A DNA stretch of 64,000 nucleotides from the NCBI GenBank assembly GCA_902801205.1, contig CADCHE010000009.1:1-64000 (forward strand). The letters are read 5' to 3'. The stretch comes from an uncultured Bacteroidia bacterium (GTDB lineage: Bacteria; Bacteroidota; Bacteroidia; Bacteroidales; UBA932). The notes below the pieces were generated by a model. It was not told where the DNA came from. It ran no database searches and worked only from the letters and a program-made list of their open reading frames with translations. Shown here one piece after another: positions 16,212 through 25,642 of this stretch (positions are counted from its first letter, which is position 1; each line of letters starts with the position of its first letter). Both the position numbers and the translations under genes were made by a program.

Positions 16212-17360
16212 TTACAGTTCGATGATGCCGATTCCCGGCCGGTCGGGGAGGGTGATCTTCCCGTCCACGACTTTCATGCCGTCGAACCGGTCGTTGGAAA
16301 TGAGTAGGTTGCCGTCCAGGTCCGCGAAATCCACCGCCGGGGAGAGCTGCGCCGCTGCCGAGACGGCACACGAGGTCTCCGTCATGCAGCCGACCATCAC
16401 TTTCATTCCTTCGGCGCGGGCGTAGTTGACCATCTTCCAGGCCTCCCGCATGCCGGTGCATTTCATCAGTTTGATGTTGATGCCGTCGTACGCGCCTTCG
16501 AGCGCCTTGATGTCGGCGAGCCGCTGAACGGCTTCGTCCGCGAAAATCGGCAGGGGCGTCCGTTCGCGCAGCCAGGCGATGTCGTCGATCTGCTCCTTGG
16601 GCATGGGTTGTTCCACCATGACGATTCCTTGCTCCGCCAGCCAGTGGATCATGTCGAGCGCTTCCTCGCGGTCTTTCCATCCCTGGTTGGCATCGACGGC
16701 GATCGGGACGGACGTGATTTCCCGGATGGCGCGGATCGTCTCCTTGTCGCCGGGCACGCCGACTTTCGCTTTGAGGATATTGAACCGGCCGTCGCATTCG
16801 CGGGTCTTCTCGCGGACGACTTCCGGCGTATCGATGCCGATCGTATAGGTGGTGTCGGGCGCTTTCGCCGGGTCCAGCCCCCAGATCCGGTACCAGGGCT
16901 GCCCCATGAGCTTGCCCACGAGGTCGTGCAGGGCGATGTCCACGGCGGCTTTCGCGGCGGAGTCCCCTTCGCTCAGTGCATCGACATAGGCGAGGATGTC
17001 CTCCAGGTCGAACGGGTCGCGGAACTGCCCCAGGTCCACTCTCCGCAGGAAGGAGCAGACGCTTTCGACCGTCTGGCCCAGGTAGGGCGGCATGGAAGCT
17101 TCTCCAAAGCCGGTGTATCCTTCATAGTCGATCCGGACCTGTACGTCGGGCGTCGTCTTGCGGGAGTAGGACGAAACGGTAAACGTGTGGGTCAGTTGCA
17201 GTTCATAGGGCTCGAACTGGAGCTGCATCCGCCCGTTCAGGCCGGTTTTGGCCGGCCGGCGCTCCCGGCAGCCGGTCAGCAGGGGAGCGGACAGCCCTAA
17301 AACGCCGGAGCCGGCCGCCGCGAGGCCGGCCCTCCGGAGAAAGTCTCTTCGTTTCATCAC
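16212..17360 (-). CDS. Dipeptide epimerase (enolase superfamily), Tat-exported
   Basis: The protein begins with a twin-arginine signal (KRRDFLRRAGLAAAGSG) that ends in a lipobox-like LLTGC, so it is probably a Tat-exported lipoprotein. The enolase-superfamily barrel has the catalytic KAK (ILKAKVG), metal ligands in VDANQGW, VEQP and FADEAV, and the second catalytic Lys in INIKLMK. This pattern is that of L-Ala-D/L-Glu-type dipeptide epimerases. Those usually work in the cytoplasm on murein peptides; the export signal is notable. It follows the GlsB-like gene by 3 bases. Confidence 0.87.
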   Translation of the reverse strand: MMKRRDFLRRAGLAAAGSGVLGLSAPLLTGCRERRPAKTGLNGRMQLQFEPYELQLTHTFTVSSYSRKTTPDVQVRIDYEGYTGFGEASMPPYLGQTVESVCSFLRRVDLGQFRDPFDLEDILAYVDALSEGDSAAKAAVDIALHDLVGKLMGQPWYRIWGLDPAKAPDTTYTIGIDTPEVVREKTRECDGRFNILKAKVGVPGDKETIRAIREITSVPIAVDANQGWKDREEALDMIHWLAEQGIVMVEQPMPKEQIDDIAWLRERTPLPIFADEAVQRLADIKALEGAYDGINIKLMKCTGMREAWKMVNYARAEGMKVMVGCMTETSCAVSAAAQLSPAVDFADLDGNLLISNDRFDGMKVVDGKITLPDRPGIGIIEL

Positions 17361-17363
17361 CTT

Positions 17364-17618
17364 TTATTTTTTCCGGAAGAGCGAGAGGATGATGAGCAGG
17401 ATGGCGGCACCGATGACGGCTGTGCAGAAACGTCCGAAAGGAGTGGCCCAGGTGACGCCGATGAGGGGCAGGAGCCATCCGCCCAGGAAGCTGCCGGCGA
17501 TTCCCACGATGACGTTCAGGATGAAACCCTTTCCACTGCCGTTGACAAGTTTGCCGGCGATCCATCCTGCGGCTGCGCCGACGAGGAGGAAAATGACGAT
17601 CGACCAGAGGTTGTTCAT
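17364..17618 (-). CDS. GlsB/YeaQ/YmgE-family membrane protein
   Basis: The 84-residue product (MNNLWSIVIFLLVGAAAGWIAGK) has three transmembrane helices and the GAAAGWIAG and GIAGSFLGGWLLP repeats typical of this stress-associated family. ATG 17618 matches the family length; the longer frame adds an unlikely polar stretch. It is the first gene of the operon with the epimerase, transglutaminase and ftcD. Its biochemical function is unknown. Confidence 0.85.
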   Translation of the reverse strand: MNNLWSIVIFLLVGAAAGWIAGKLVNGSGKGFILNVIVGIAGSFLGGWLLPLIGVTWATPFGRFCTAVIGAAILLIILSLFRKK

Positions 17619-17676
17619 TTTTGTTGAAGATTGCGTTTTACATCGCAAGTTATAAAAAAACGCCTGAAAAAAGTAT

Positions 17677-17684
17677 TATCTTTG
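17677..17684 (+). promoter_or_regulatory. -7 element of phosphoesterase gene
   Basis: TATCTTTG lies 20 bases before ATG 17705 and fits the -7 consensus. The preceding bases are A/T-rich without a clear -33. Confidence 0.5.
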
Positions 17685-17704
17685 TGTGATAGCACTTCTT
17701 TTTT

Positions 17705-19576
17705 ATGGCAAAAACCTTGAAACCGATCTTGTTCGCGGCGGCCTTCCTGCTGTCCGCCGTCCTTTATGCTCAGGAAGATACGCTTCGCTTCGCTTTCATT
17801 ACGGACCTGCATTATGCGTCCGGGAGCCATTCCGTGAACGACCTTCACCGCTGCATCGCCGACATCAACGCCCAGGAGGGACTCGACTTCGTTCTGGCGG
17901 GCGGGGATTTGACCGATTTCGGGACCGACGAGGAGATCGCTGCTGTCAAGCAGATGCTCGACTCGCTCAGATATACCTATTATGTCGTGGCCGGAAACCA
18001 CGACGCCAAGTGGTCGGAAAGCGGTTGCAACACCTTCAAGAATGTCTTCGGGTATGAGCATTTCGAATTCCGCTGCAAGGGCTGGCGTTTCATCGGCTGC
18101 AACTGCGGGCCCGACATGCGGATGGCTCCAGCCCTGATCCCCCGGGAAAGCATGGAATGGCTGAAGGGCCTTGATCCCGACCCGCAGACCGTCTTCGTCA
18201 ACCACTATCCCCAGGATTCTTCCGTCCTCAACTACTTCGAGGTTACCCGTGAACTCAAGCGCCTGGGGACGCAGTGGGTGCTCGGCGGGCACTGGCATGC
18301 GAATACGCGCCTGAACTACGACGGCCTGCCCGGCGCACTCGGCCGGTCGACCCTTTCCGCCGGAAAAGCGCCCGGGTACAACATCGTCACCCTCACGAAA
18401 GGGGAGGTGAAGATGGCGGAGCGCCGGATCATTGGCGGGACGGCCGTCCAGTTGGAGCCCTGGTATGCGGAACCGCTGCAGCCGGTGCGTGACACGGTCT
18501 CGTACGATGCGGACGGGCTGCCTTCCGGCTATCCCTGGATGCGGTACGGCGTGAACGCCTCTGCGCCGGTGAAACCATTGTGGGAGCGCCATGAAGACAG
18601 CAACATCGTGGCCGGTTTCGCCCGTGACGACAAGCGGGCCTGGTTCACGACGGCCTCCGGCAGCGTCCGCTGCATCTCCCTGAAGGACGGTCGGCAGCTC
18701 TGGTCGAAGTCTTTCCCGGGCAAGATCTTCTCCACGCCCGCCCTGGACGGAAAGTACCTGGTCTTCGGCTGTACGGACGGGACGGTCTACGCGTTGAACC
18801 CCCGCAACGGGCGCCTGCGCTGGAAGACGGCCTTCGGCAAGTCTGTGCTGGGCAGCCCGGTGACACGCGACGGCAAGGTGTATGTGGGTGCTTCCGACGG
18901 CACGTTCCGGGCTCTCGACCTGCAGACCGGCGCTCCCGTCTGGTCCTTCTCCGAGGTGGAGGGCTTCGTGGAATGCCGCGCCTGGGTAGATGCACAGCAG
19001 GTGGTTTTCGGCTCGTGGGCGAACAAACTGTATTCGCTCGACCCGCGGACCGGTGCCCTGCAGTGGGTCTGGTCCTGCAAGAAGCCTTCCCGGATGTATT
19101 CCCCGGCGGCGACCTGGCCGGTCAAGGCGGACGGCAAGATTTTCATCGCTGTTCCGGACCGTCGCATCTACGTGATCGACGCCGCTTCGGGCGAGGAATT
19201 GAAATACTATGAGAAAGCCTCGCGCGAGTCCATCGCCCTGTCGCCGGACGGCCGTACGGCATACGGAAAGTCGATGTACCATTCGGTGTGGGCCGTTGAT
19301 ACGCATTCGCTGGATGTCCGCTGGGTCCGCGAGACCGGCGCCGGCTACGACATCTCGCCGACGCCGATGCTGGAATTGCCCGGTGTCGGGGTGATCATGC
19401 CCACCGACAAGGGGAACCTGGTCTGCTTCCGCGACGGGGAGCGGGTCTGGGCCTACAAGCTTTCCCTGGCGCTCGTCAACCCGATGGAAGGCTGGACGGA
19501 CCCGAAGGACGGAAGCGTGCGCCTGCTCGTCTCCACGATGGACGGCGTGGTCTCGTTGCTGAAAATAGAACGATAA
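17705..19576 (+). CDS. Secreted metallophosphoesterase with PQQ-like beta-propeller
   Basis: After a signal peptide (ending LYAQE) the calcineurin-like domain (about 26-225) has the metal motifs DLHY, GGDLTD, GNHD and GGHWHAN. Residues about 290-623 form a PQQ-type beta-propeller with repeated blades such as GKIFSTPALDGKYLVFGCTDG and GTVYALNPRNGRLRW-like strands. The combination resembles Bacteroidota exported phosphoesterases of unknown substrate; the propeller may bind a polymer or partner. It ends 16 bases before the beta-galactosidase, so the two probably form one transcript. Confidence 0.85.
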   Translation: MAKTLKPILFAAAFLLSAVLYAQEDTLRFAFITDLHYASGSHSVNDLHRCIADINAQEGLDFVLAGGDLTDFGTDEEIAAVKQMLDSLRYTYYVVAGNHDAKWSESGCNTFKNVFGYEHFEFRCKGWRFIGCNCGPDMRMAPALIPRESMEWLKGLDPDPQTVFVNHYPQDSSVLNYFEVTRELKRLGTQWVLGGHWHANTRLNYDGLPGALGRSTLSAGKAPGYNIVTLTKGEVKMAERRIIGGTAVQLEPWYAEPLQPVRDTVSYDADGLPSGYPWMRYGVNASAPVKPLWERHEDSNIVAGFARDDKRAWFTTASGSVRCISLKDGRQLWSKSFPGKIFSTPALDGKYLVFGCTDGTVYALNPRNGRLRWKTAFGKSVLGSPVTRDGKVYVGASDGTFRALDLQTGAPVWSFSEVEGFVECRAWVDAQQVVFGSWANKLYSLDPRTGALQWVWSCKKPSRMYSPAATWPVKADGKIFIAVPDRRIYVIDAASGEELKYYEKASRESIALSPDGRTAYGKSMYHSVWAVDTHSLDVRWVRETGAGYDISPTPMLELPGVGVIMPTDKGNLVCFRDGERVWAYKLSLALVNPMEGWTDPKDGSVRLLVSTMDGVVSLLKIER

Positions 19577-19592
19577 TGTTAAATGACTGTAT

Positions 19593-22500
19593 ATGAAGAA
19601 GATTGTCTTGATGGCCCTGTGCCTCCTGCCGCTTGCTGCGATGGCGCGTAAACAGGCTTCTCCGGAATTCTGGCAGAACCCCGGCGTATTCGAGGAGAAC
19701 CGCATGCCGATGCGGGCAACCTTTGTCACCGACCAGCAGAAAACCCTCTCCCTGAACGGTGTCTGGAAGTTCCATTGGAGCGAGACGCCCGCCGACCGCA
19801 CGGCCGGTTTCGAGGAGGTGGACTTTGACGATGCGTCTTGGGACACGATGCCTGTCCCGGGCATGTGGGAACTCAACGGTTTCGGCGACCCGGTCTATGT
19901 CAATGTCGGCTATCCCTGGCGCGGACATTTCGACACCAATCCGCCGGCCGTTCCGACGGAGGGGAACCATGTGGGTCAGTACCGCCGTACATTCACGCTC
20001 ACGAAGGACTGGACCGGCCGCCAGGTCTGCCTGCACATCGGGTCGGCGACTTCCAACGTCCGCGTCTGGGTGAACGGGAAGAAGGTCGGCTACAGCCAGG
20101 ACAGCAAGCTGGAAGCCCGTTTCGACCTGACGCCCTATGTCCGTCCGGGCGAGAACGTCATCGCCTTGGAAATCTTCCGCTGGTGTGACGGGACGTATCT
20201 GGAGGACCAGGATTTCTGGCGTCTCTCCGGCATCGCCCGCGGCGTGTACCTGTTCACCCGTGAGAAGGAACGGATCGAAGACGTGCATATCCTCGCCGGC
20301 ATGGACGGCAAGTTCCGGATCGAGACGGAAACGACCCCGGGCATCAAGAAACTGTCATTCACCGTGAAGGATGCGTCCGGGAAGGTGGTCGCTTCGCAGA
20401 CGGCGGTCCCTGCGAAGGGGAAGGCCGTCGCGGAAGGCGCCGTCGCTTCTCCCGCGCTGTGGAGCGCCGAGACGCCCCATCTCTATACGCTCTCCGTGGA
20501 GGCTTCGACGAAGAAAGGACTCGCTGAAAGCACTTCACTCGAATTCGGGTTCCGGACCGTCGAGATCCGCGACCGGCAGTTGCTCGTGAACGGGAAGGCC
20601 GTCCTGATCAAGGGCGTTGACCGCCACGAACTGAACGAGCACCGGGGCTACGTGCTCTCCGAGGCGGACATGCTGCGGGATATCCGCGTCATGAAAGAAC
20701 TGAATGTCAACGCTGTACGTACCAGCCACTATCCCAATGACCCGCTCTGGTACACCCTCTGCGACCGTTACGGGATCTATGTCGTGGACGAGGGCAACAT
20801 CGAGTCGCATGGCATGGGGTATGATCCGGCACGGACGCTTGCCAACCGGGAGGATTTCCGCGAGGCGCATCTCGCCCGTGACCGCCGCATGGTCCAGCGC
20901 GACTTCAACCACCCTTCCATCATCGTCTGGAGCATGGGCAACGAGGCCGGCAACGGCACCAACTTCTACGCTTGTTACGACATGATCAAGGCGATGGATC
21001 CGTCGCGGCCCGTGATGTACGAACGCGGGCAGGACGACGTGGATTCCGACATCAAGTGTCCCATGTACATGACGCCCGCGGACTGCGAAGCCTATGCGAA
21101 GAACGGATCCAAGCCCCTGATCCAGTGTGAGTACGCCCATGCGATGGGCAATTCCATGGGCAACTTCAAGGAGTATTGGGACCTGGTCCGCAAGTACCCT
21201 TCCTACCAGGGCGGTTTTATCTGGGACTTCATGGACCAGGCGCTTGTCAAACCCGTTTCTGCGGGCGGCACCGACCACATTTTCGCCTTCGGCGGGGATT
21301 ACAACGATGACGACGCTTCGGACGGTTCCTTCAACTGCAACGGTGTCATCGCCGCCGACCGGAGCCTGCATCCGCATGCTTACGAGGTGCGTTACCAGTA
21401 CCGCAACATCCTGACAAGCCTCGCCGACGGCGCGCTGCTTGTCAAGAACGAGCATTTCTTCAAAGACCTTTCCGCCTACCGGATGGAATGGACCCTCTTC
21501 GTGGAAGGAGAGGCGGTCCGTTCCGGGGCGCGGGACATGGAGGCCGTCGTTCCCGGCGCTTCCGTCCGCATGGCCCTGCCGTGGGGGACGACCCTGCCTG
21601 CATGCAGCGCCGGAAAGGATGTCTACGCGAACGTCCGCTTCGTGCTCAAGGAGGCTGACGGCCTGCTGCCGGCGGGATTCGAGGTGGCCTACGACCAGGT
21701 CTTCCTCCAGGAAACGGCCCCGCAGGCTTTCGCCGGCTCGGCATCCGTCGTTCCGGATTCCTCCCGTCCGTTCACTTGCAGCCGCCGGGGGAACGATTAT
21801 GTGTTCTCCGGTGTCGTGGGCTATCCGGGCGTGGGCGCCGACCGTTCCGTGGACTGGTCGGCCGTTTTCGACGGTGCGACCGGTTTCCTGACCAGTTACC
21901 GTGTGGGCGGTGTGGAGCAGCTCCGTGAGCCCCTGACCCCCGAATTCTCGCGTGCTCCGGTCGAGAACGACCTGGGTGCCCGGAGCCACCTGACGATGGG
22001 TGTATGGCGTTATCCGCAGTTCGCCCTCAATTCCCTGACGGCCTCCGAATCGGAGGGCCAGACGGTATTGAAGGCGGAATATGCGCCGATCGCGGACGGC
22101 CGTGCCGCGGTCGCGCTGGAATACTGCGTCCGGGCGGACGGCAGCATCGTCGTCACCGAGTCGATGAAGGACGCCGGGGGGCTTGCGGAGGCGCCGGATC
22201 TTTTCCGGTTCGGCATGAAGCTGGCGATGCCCGGTGCTTTCTCAACCGTCGATTTCTACGGAAAGGGCCCTTGGGAGAACTATTCCGACCGCAACTCCGC
22301 CGCACTCGTCGGCCGTTATGTCCAGAGCGTGAACGAGCAGTATCATTACGGCTATGTGCGCACCCAGGAGTCCGGCACCAAGACCGGGCTCAAGTACTTC
22401 CGGGTCCTGGACGCTTCCGGAAACGGTATCGAGTTCACCGCCGATGTGAAGTTCTCCGCTTCTGCGCTGCCTTTCTCCATCCGCGACCTGGATTGCTTCT

Positions 22501-22745
22501 CCGACGGTACGCCGGTCCGCAAGAACCGGACGAATGTGCAGGCTGGCGCGGCACGACATTCCCTCAGCCTCAAGGAAAAGGCCCATGAAAACGACCGTGC
22601 CGCCGGTACGACATATGTCAATGTGGATTTGGTGCAGATGGGTGTCGCCGGCATCGACTCCTGGCATCACCTGCCGCTGGAGCCGTACCGCATCCACGCC
22701 GGCGAGCGAACCTTCCGCTTCGTGATCCGCCCGGTGCGGGGCTAG
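19593..22745 (+). CDS. GH2 beta-galactosidase, secreted
   Basis: A signal peptide (MKKIVLMALCLLPLAAMA) precedes a full LacZ-type protein of 1050 residues: sugar-binding jelly roll (LSLNGVWKFHW), immunoglobulin-like domain, TIM barrel with acid/base Glu in WSMGNEAGNG and the nucleophile Glu in IQCEYAHAMGNS, then the Bgal small-chain domain (DFYGKGPWENYSDR). It hydrolyses terminal beta-galactosides, probably in the periplasm. It follows the phosphoesterase-propeller gene by 16 bases. Its TAG overlaps the stop of the converging NlpC/P60 gene in CTAG. Confidence 0.93.
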   Translation: MKKIVLMALCLLPLAAMARKQASPEFWQNPGVFEENRMPMRATFVTDQQKTLSLNGVWKFHWSETPADRTAGFEEVDFDDASWDTMPVPGMWELNGFGDPVYVNVGYPWRGHFDTNPPAVPTEGNHVGQYRRTFTLTKDWTGRQVCLHIGSATSNVRVWVNGKKVGYSQDSKLEARFDLTPYVRPGENVIALEIFRWCDGTYLEDQDFWRLSGIARGVYLFTREKERIEDVHILAGMDGKFRIETETTPGIKKLSFTVKDASGKVVASQTAVPAKGKAVAEGAVASPALWSAETPHLYTLSVEASTKKGLAESTSLEFGFRTVEIRDRQLLVNGKAVLIKGVDRHELNEHRGYVLSEADMLRDIRVMKELNVNAVRTSHYPNDPLWYTLCDRYGIYVVDEGNIESHGMGYDPARTLANREDFREAHLARDRRMVQRDFNHPSIIVWSMGNEAGNGTNFYACYDMIKAMDPSRPVMYERGQDDVDSDIKCPMYMTPADCEAYAKNGSKPLIQCEYAHAMGNSMGNFKEYWDLVRKYPSYQGGFIWDFMDQALVKPVSAGGTDHIFAFGGDYNDDDASDGSFNCNGVIAADRSLHPHAYEVRYQYRNILTSLADGALLVKNEHFFKDLSAYRMEWTLFVEGEAVRSGARDMEAVVPGASVRMALPWGTTLPACSAGKDVYANVRFVLKEADGLLPAGFEVAYDQVFLQETAPQAFAGSASVVPDSSRPFTCSRRGNDYVFSGVVGYPGVGADRSVDWSAVFDGATGFLTSYRVGGVEQLREPLTPEFSRAPVENDLGARSHLTMGVWRYPQFALNSLTASESEGQTVLKAEYAPIADGRAAVALEYCVRADGSIVVTESMKDAGGLAEAPDLFRFGMKLAMPGAFSTVDFYGKGPWENYSDRNSAALVGRYVQSVNEQYHYGYVRTQESGTKTGLKYFRVLDASGNGIEFTADVKFSASALPFSIRDLDCFSDGTPVRKNRTNVQAGAARHSLSLKEKAHENDRAAGTTYVNVDLVQMGVAGIDSWHHLPLEPYRIHAGERTFRFVIRPVRG

Positions 22746-23695
22746 CGGATTCTCAGCCGTCGGCCGATGTGAAGGATGGTCGACGGCTGGATGCCGTTGA
22801 GCTGGCAGAGCGCGTTGACGCTCGTATGGTAGCGTGCGGCAATCTTTCCCAACGTATCTCCCTTCACGACTGTATGGTAAGTGGCGGAGCCGGTTTCGGT
22901 TTCCGCCGCTTGCGTCTGGCGCTGCGGCGTCGTGTTCCGTTGCTGCGCTGCGGCGCCCAGTTCGTGCCAGCGTCCGTCGCCGTCGAGGATGATCTTTGCG
23001 CTTCTGTCGGGGACGCGGACGGAACCGTCGTCGGCGATTTCCGCCCAGGTGCCATTCGAGAAGAGGACGATGCGGCCGTCGGACGGCTTCAGGTGCAGGG
23101 TGTCGCGCGCGGCTTCCGCTACGACCTTCCCTTCCTGGGCTTTGAGCGTGTCCAACCGTCCGTCCGGTACGGGCGATTCCTCTGCCATGAAATCACCGAG
23201 GACGCGGCTGGCACCCAGGTACCGGTTGGCATAGTAGTCTTCCTTGAGTTCGGAAACCATCACGCCGCCCCGCGCCGCATGGATGAAACGGAAGGATTTG
23301 CCACCGTCCGTGGCCTCGATGAAGATGCCGACATGCCCGATGGTGGAGGACTTCCGCCGTCCGCTGAAGAAGACGAGGTCGCCTTTTTGCAAGTGGGAGG
23401 GCAGTCCGTCCACTTCGCGTCCCGTCTTTGCCTGCTCGGCCGAGGAGTGGGGTAGGTCGATGCCGTATTGCTTGAAAATGAACGAGGTGAATCCGGAGCA
23501 ATCGAAGGCGTTCGGGCCGCTCGCATGGTATTGGTACGGGCTTCCGATGTAGAGCATCGCGGCATCGATGATACGGTCCGCGAGTTCTCGCGGCGGGACT
23601 TCAGGCTTTCCGCCGGCGCTTCGCAGCGGGAGAAAAAACAACAGGAGGGCCGTCACAGCGACGGCCCTCCATGAAAAGTGACGCCGTACGGGCAT
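22742..23695 (-). CDS. NlpC/P60 peptidoglycan endopeptidase with LysM
   Basis: The 317-residue protein has an N-terminal signal segment, an NlpC/P60 domain (about 40-165) with catalytic Cys in NAFDCSGFTS, His in IGHVGIF and a third polar residue in FIHAARGG, a linker with an SH3-like segment, and one C-terminal LysM (TYHTVVKGDTLGKIA to IGRRLRIR). It should cleave stem peptides of peptidoglycan. A strong hairpin plus T-run, terminator-like, lies inside its first 25 codons. It starts 11 bases after glyA. Confidence 0.9.
   Translation of the reverse strand: MPVRRHFSWRAVAVTALLLFFLPLRSAGGKPEVPPRELADRIIDAAMLYIGSPYQYHASGPNAFDCSGFTSFIFKQYGIDLPHSSAEQAKTGREVDGLPSHLQKGDLVFFSGRRKSSTIGHVGIFIEATDGGKSFRFIHAARGGVMVSELKEDYYANRYLGASRVLGDFMAEESPVPDGRLDTLKAQEGKVVAEAARDTLHLKPSDGRIVLFSNGTWAEIADDGSVRVPDRSAKIILDGDGRWHELGAAAQQRNTTPQRQTQAAETETGSATYHTVVKGDTLGKIAARYHTSVNALCQLNGIQPSTILHIGRRLRIR
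23632..23670 (-). terminator. Terminator-like hairpin inside the NlpC/P60 start
   Basis: On the minus strand GGAGGGCCGTC (23670-23660) pairs perfectly with GACGGCCCTCC (23654-23644) over a 5-base loop, and TGTTGTTTTTTC follows. It has the form of a rho-independent terminator for glyA, yet it is in frame within the signal-peptide codons of the next gene, so it may act as an attenuator. Confidence 0.65.
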
Positions 23696-23706
23696 ATTTC
23701 TAAGGA

Positions 23707-25035
23707 TCAGTATCTGTTGAGGGGCCGGCCGGCCGTCATGTAGTGGACGCGCTGGCGGACGGTATCCAGTACCTTCTTGTATTCTTCTTCCCCTTCTTCG
23801 GAGACACCGTTCACCACATCAGCGTATTTTGCGACGGCAGACAGCACGCGGTCGATCAGTTCCACGATGTCCGTCATATCCTTCTCCACGAAACCGCGGG
23901 AGGTGATGGCGGGCGTGCCGATCCGGATGCCGGAGGTCTTGAACGGGGAGCGGGAGTCGAAGGGCACCATGTTCTTGTTGAGGGTGATGTCTGCCTTCTC
24001 GAGTTCCTTTTCCGCCATGCGGCCGGTGACATCGGGGAACTTGGTCCGCAGGTCGATCAGCATCAGGTGGTTGTCCGTGCCGCCGGAAACGACCTTGTAT
24101 CCACGGGCGATGAATTCGTCCGACATCTTCTTCGCGTTCGCGACCACCTGCTTCTGGTATGTGACGAACTCCGGCTGCATGGCTTCGTAGAAGGCGACGG
24201 CCTTGGCTGCGATCACATGCTCGAGCGGTCCGCCCTGGATGCCCGGGAAGACGCTGGCGTTCAGGATGGCGCTCATCTTCTTCACTTCGCCCTTGGGCGT
24301 GGTGAGCCCCCAGGGATTGTCGAAGTCCTTGCCCAGCAGGATGATGCCGCCGCGCGGTCCGCGCAGGGTCTTGTGGGTGGTGGAGGTGACGATATGGGCG
24401 TATTTGACAGGGTTCTTCAGCAGCCCGGCGGCGATGAGTCCGGCGGTGTGGGCCATGTCGATCCAAAGGAGGGCGCCCACTTCATCAGCGATGGCGCGCA
24501 TGCGCTCGTAGTCCCATTCGCGTGAATAGGCGGAGGCACCGCCGATGATCAGCTTGGGCTTGCAAGCCTTCGCCGTCTCTTCCATCTTGTCATAGTCGAT
24601 GGTGCCGGTCGCCTCGTCCACTCCGTAAGGCACGGCGTGGTACAGGATGCCGGAGGTATTCACGGGAGATCCGTGCGTCAGGTGGCCGCCCTGTGAAAGG
24701 TCCAGGCCCATGAAGGTATCACCGGGCTTGAGGCAGGCCATGATAACGGCCATGTTCGCCTGTGCGCCGGAATGCGGCTGGACATTGGCGTACTCGGCAT
24801 CGTAAATCTTGCAGAGGCGGTCGATCGCCAGCTGCTCGATTTGGTCAACGACTTGGCAGCCGCCGTAGTAGCGTTTGCCGGGGTAGCCTTCCGCATACTT
24901 GTTGGTGCAGATGGACCCCATGGCCTCCATCACATAGTCGCTGACATAATTTTCCGAGGCGATGAGTTCGAGTCCGGAAGACTGCCTCTCTTTTTCATTC
25001 CTGATCAGATCGAAAACCTGAAGATCCTGTTTCAT
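23707..25035 (-). CDS. glyA: Serine hydroxymethyltransferase
   Basis: The 442-residue protein contains the SHMT landmarks [24 protein letters not shown], the PLP lysine in [13 protein letters not shown], and the folate/PLP contacts in GGTDNHL and [11 protein letters not shown]. It converts serine and tetrahydrofolate to glycine and methylene-THF in the cytoplasm. A few C-terminal residues exceed the E. coli length. The ATG at 25035 lies 19 bases after the -7 element at 25055-25062. Confidence 0.97.
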   Translation of the reverse strand: MKQDLQVFDLIRNEKERQSSGLELIASENYVSDYVMEAMGSICTNKYAEGYPGKRYYGGCQVVDQIEQLAIDRLCKIYDAEYANVQPHSGAQANMAVIMACLKPGDTFMGLDLSQGGHLTHGSPVNTSGILYHAVPYGVDEATGTIDYDKMEETAKACKPKLIIGGASAYSREWDYERMRAIADEVGALLWIDMAHTAGLIAAGLLKNPVKYAHIVTSTTHKTLRGPRGGIILLGKDFDNPWGLTTPKGEVKKMSAILNASVFPGIQGGPLEHVIAAKAVAFYEAMQPEFVTYQKQVVANAKKMSDEFIARGYKVVSGGTDNHLMLIDLRTKFPDVTGRMAEKELEKADITLNKNMVPFDSRSPFKTSGIRIGTPAITSRGFVEKDMTDIVELIDRVLSAVAKYADVVNGVSEEGEEEYKKVLDTVRQRVHYMTAGRPLNRY

Positions 25036-25054
25036 ACATCGTGTGTTTATTTTA

Positions 25055-25092
25055 CAAATATACTACGAAAATCCGATTTTTGGCTAACTTTG
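25055..25092. promoter_or_regulatory. Divergent promoters of glyA and SpoU methyltransferase
   Basis: TATATTTG on the minus strand (25062-25055) serves glyA. TAACTTTG on the plus strand (25085-25092) serves the methyltransferase, whose ATG is at 25105. The two elements are 22 bases apart. No clear -33 is seen for either. Confidence 0.55.
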
Positions 25093-25104
25093 AAGAAAAA
25101 AGGT

Positions 25105-25641
25105 ATGGCGCGAAAAGACAGAAAATTGCTCGGCATCGAAATGGACCGCGTTTCCGCGGAAGGATACAAAGACCTGCCCGCTTCCGGCGTGGTCGTGGTG
25201 CTCGACAACATCCGCAGCGCCTACAACGTCGGTTCCATTTTCCGGACCTGCGATGCTTTCAAGGTCGACCGCCTGTTCCTGTGCGGCATCTGCGCGCAGC
25301 CTCCGTCCGCCGAAATCCACAAGACGGCGCTCGGCGCCGAGTGCAGCGTCCCCTGGGAATACGCCCCGGAAACCCTTCCCGTCATCGAACGCCTCCGGGC
25401 GGAAGGATATGAGACGGTCTGTGTGGAACAGACCGTCCATTCCGTGAAGCTGGACACCTTTGTGCCCGCAGAGGGAAAGCGATACGCCGTCGTCCTCGGC
25501 AACGAGGTGGACGGCGTACAACAGGAAATCGTCGACGTTTGCGATTTCTCGCTCGAGATTCCGCAGTTCGGATCGAAGCACTCGCTCAACGTCTCCGTTG
25601 CTGCAGGCGTCGTGCTCTGGCACCTGCGGCTGCGCGGATGA
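25105..25641 (+). CDS. SpoU/TrmH-family RNA methyltransferase
   Basis: The 178-residue protein shows the three SPOUT trefoil-knot motifs: LDNIRSAYNVGSIFRTCDA, AVVLGNEVDGV and IPQFGSKHSLNVSVAAGVVLW. It should 2'-O-methylate tRNA or rRNA with S-adenosylmethionine. The absence of an N-terminal RNA-binding extension points to a TrmL/TrmH-like single-domain enzyme. ATG 25105 is chosen from the promoter and family start; the longer frame runs antisense through glyA. Confidence 0.9.
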   Translation: MARKDRKLLGIEMDRVSAEGYKDLPASGVVVVLDNIRSAYNVGSIFRTCDAFKVDRLFLCGICAQPPSAEIHKTALGAECSVPWEYAPETLPVIERLRAEGYETVCVEQTVHSVKLDTFVPAEGKRYAVVLGNEVDGVQQEIVDVCDFSLEIPQFGSKHSLNVSVAAGVVLWHLRLRG

Positions 25642-25642
25642 C

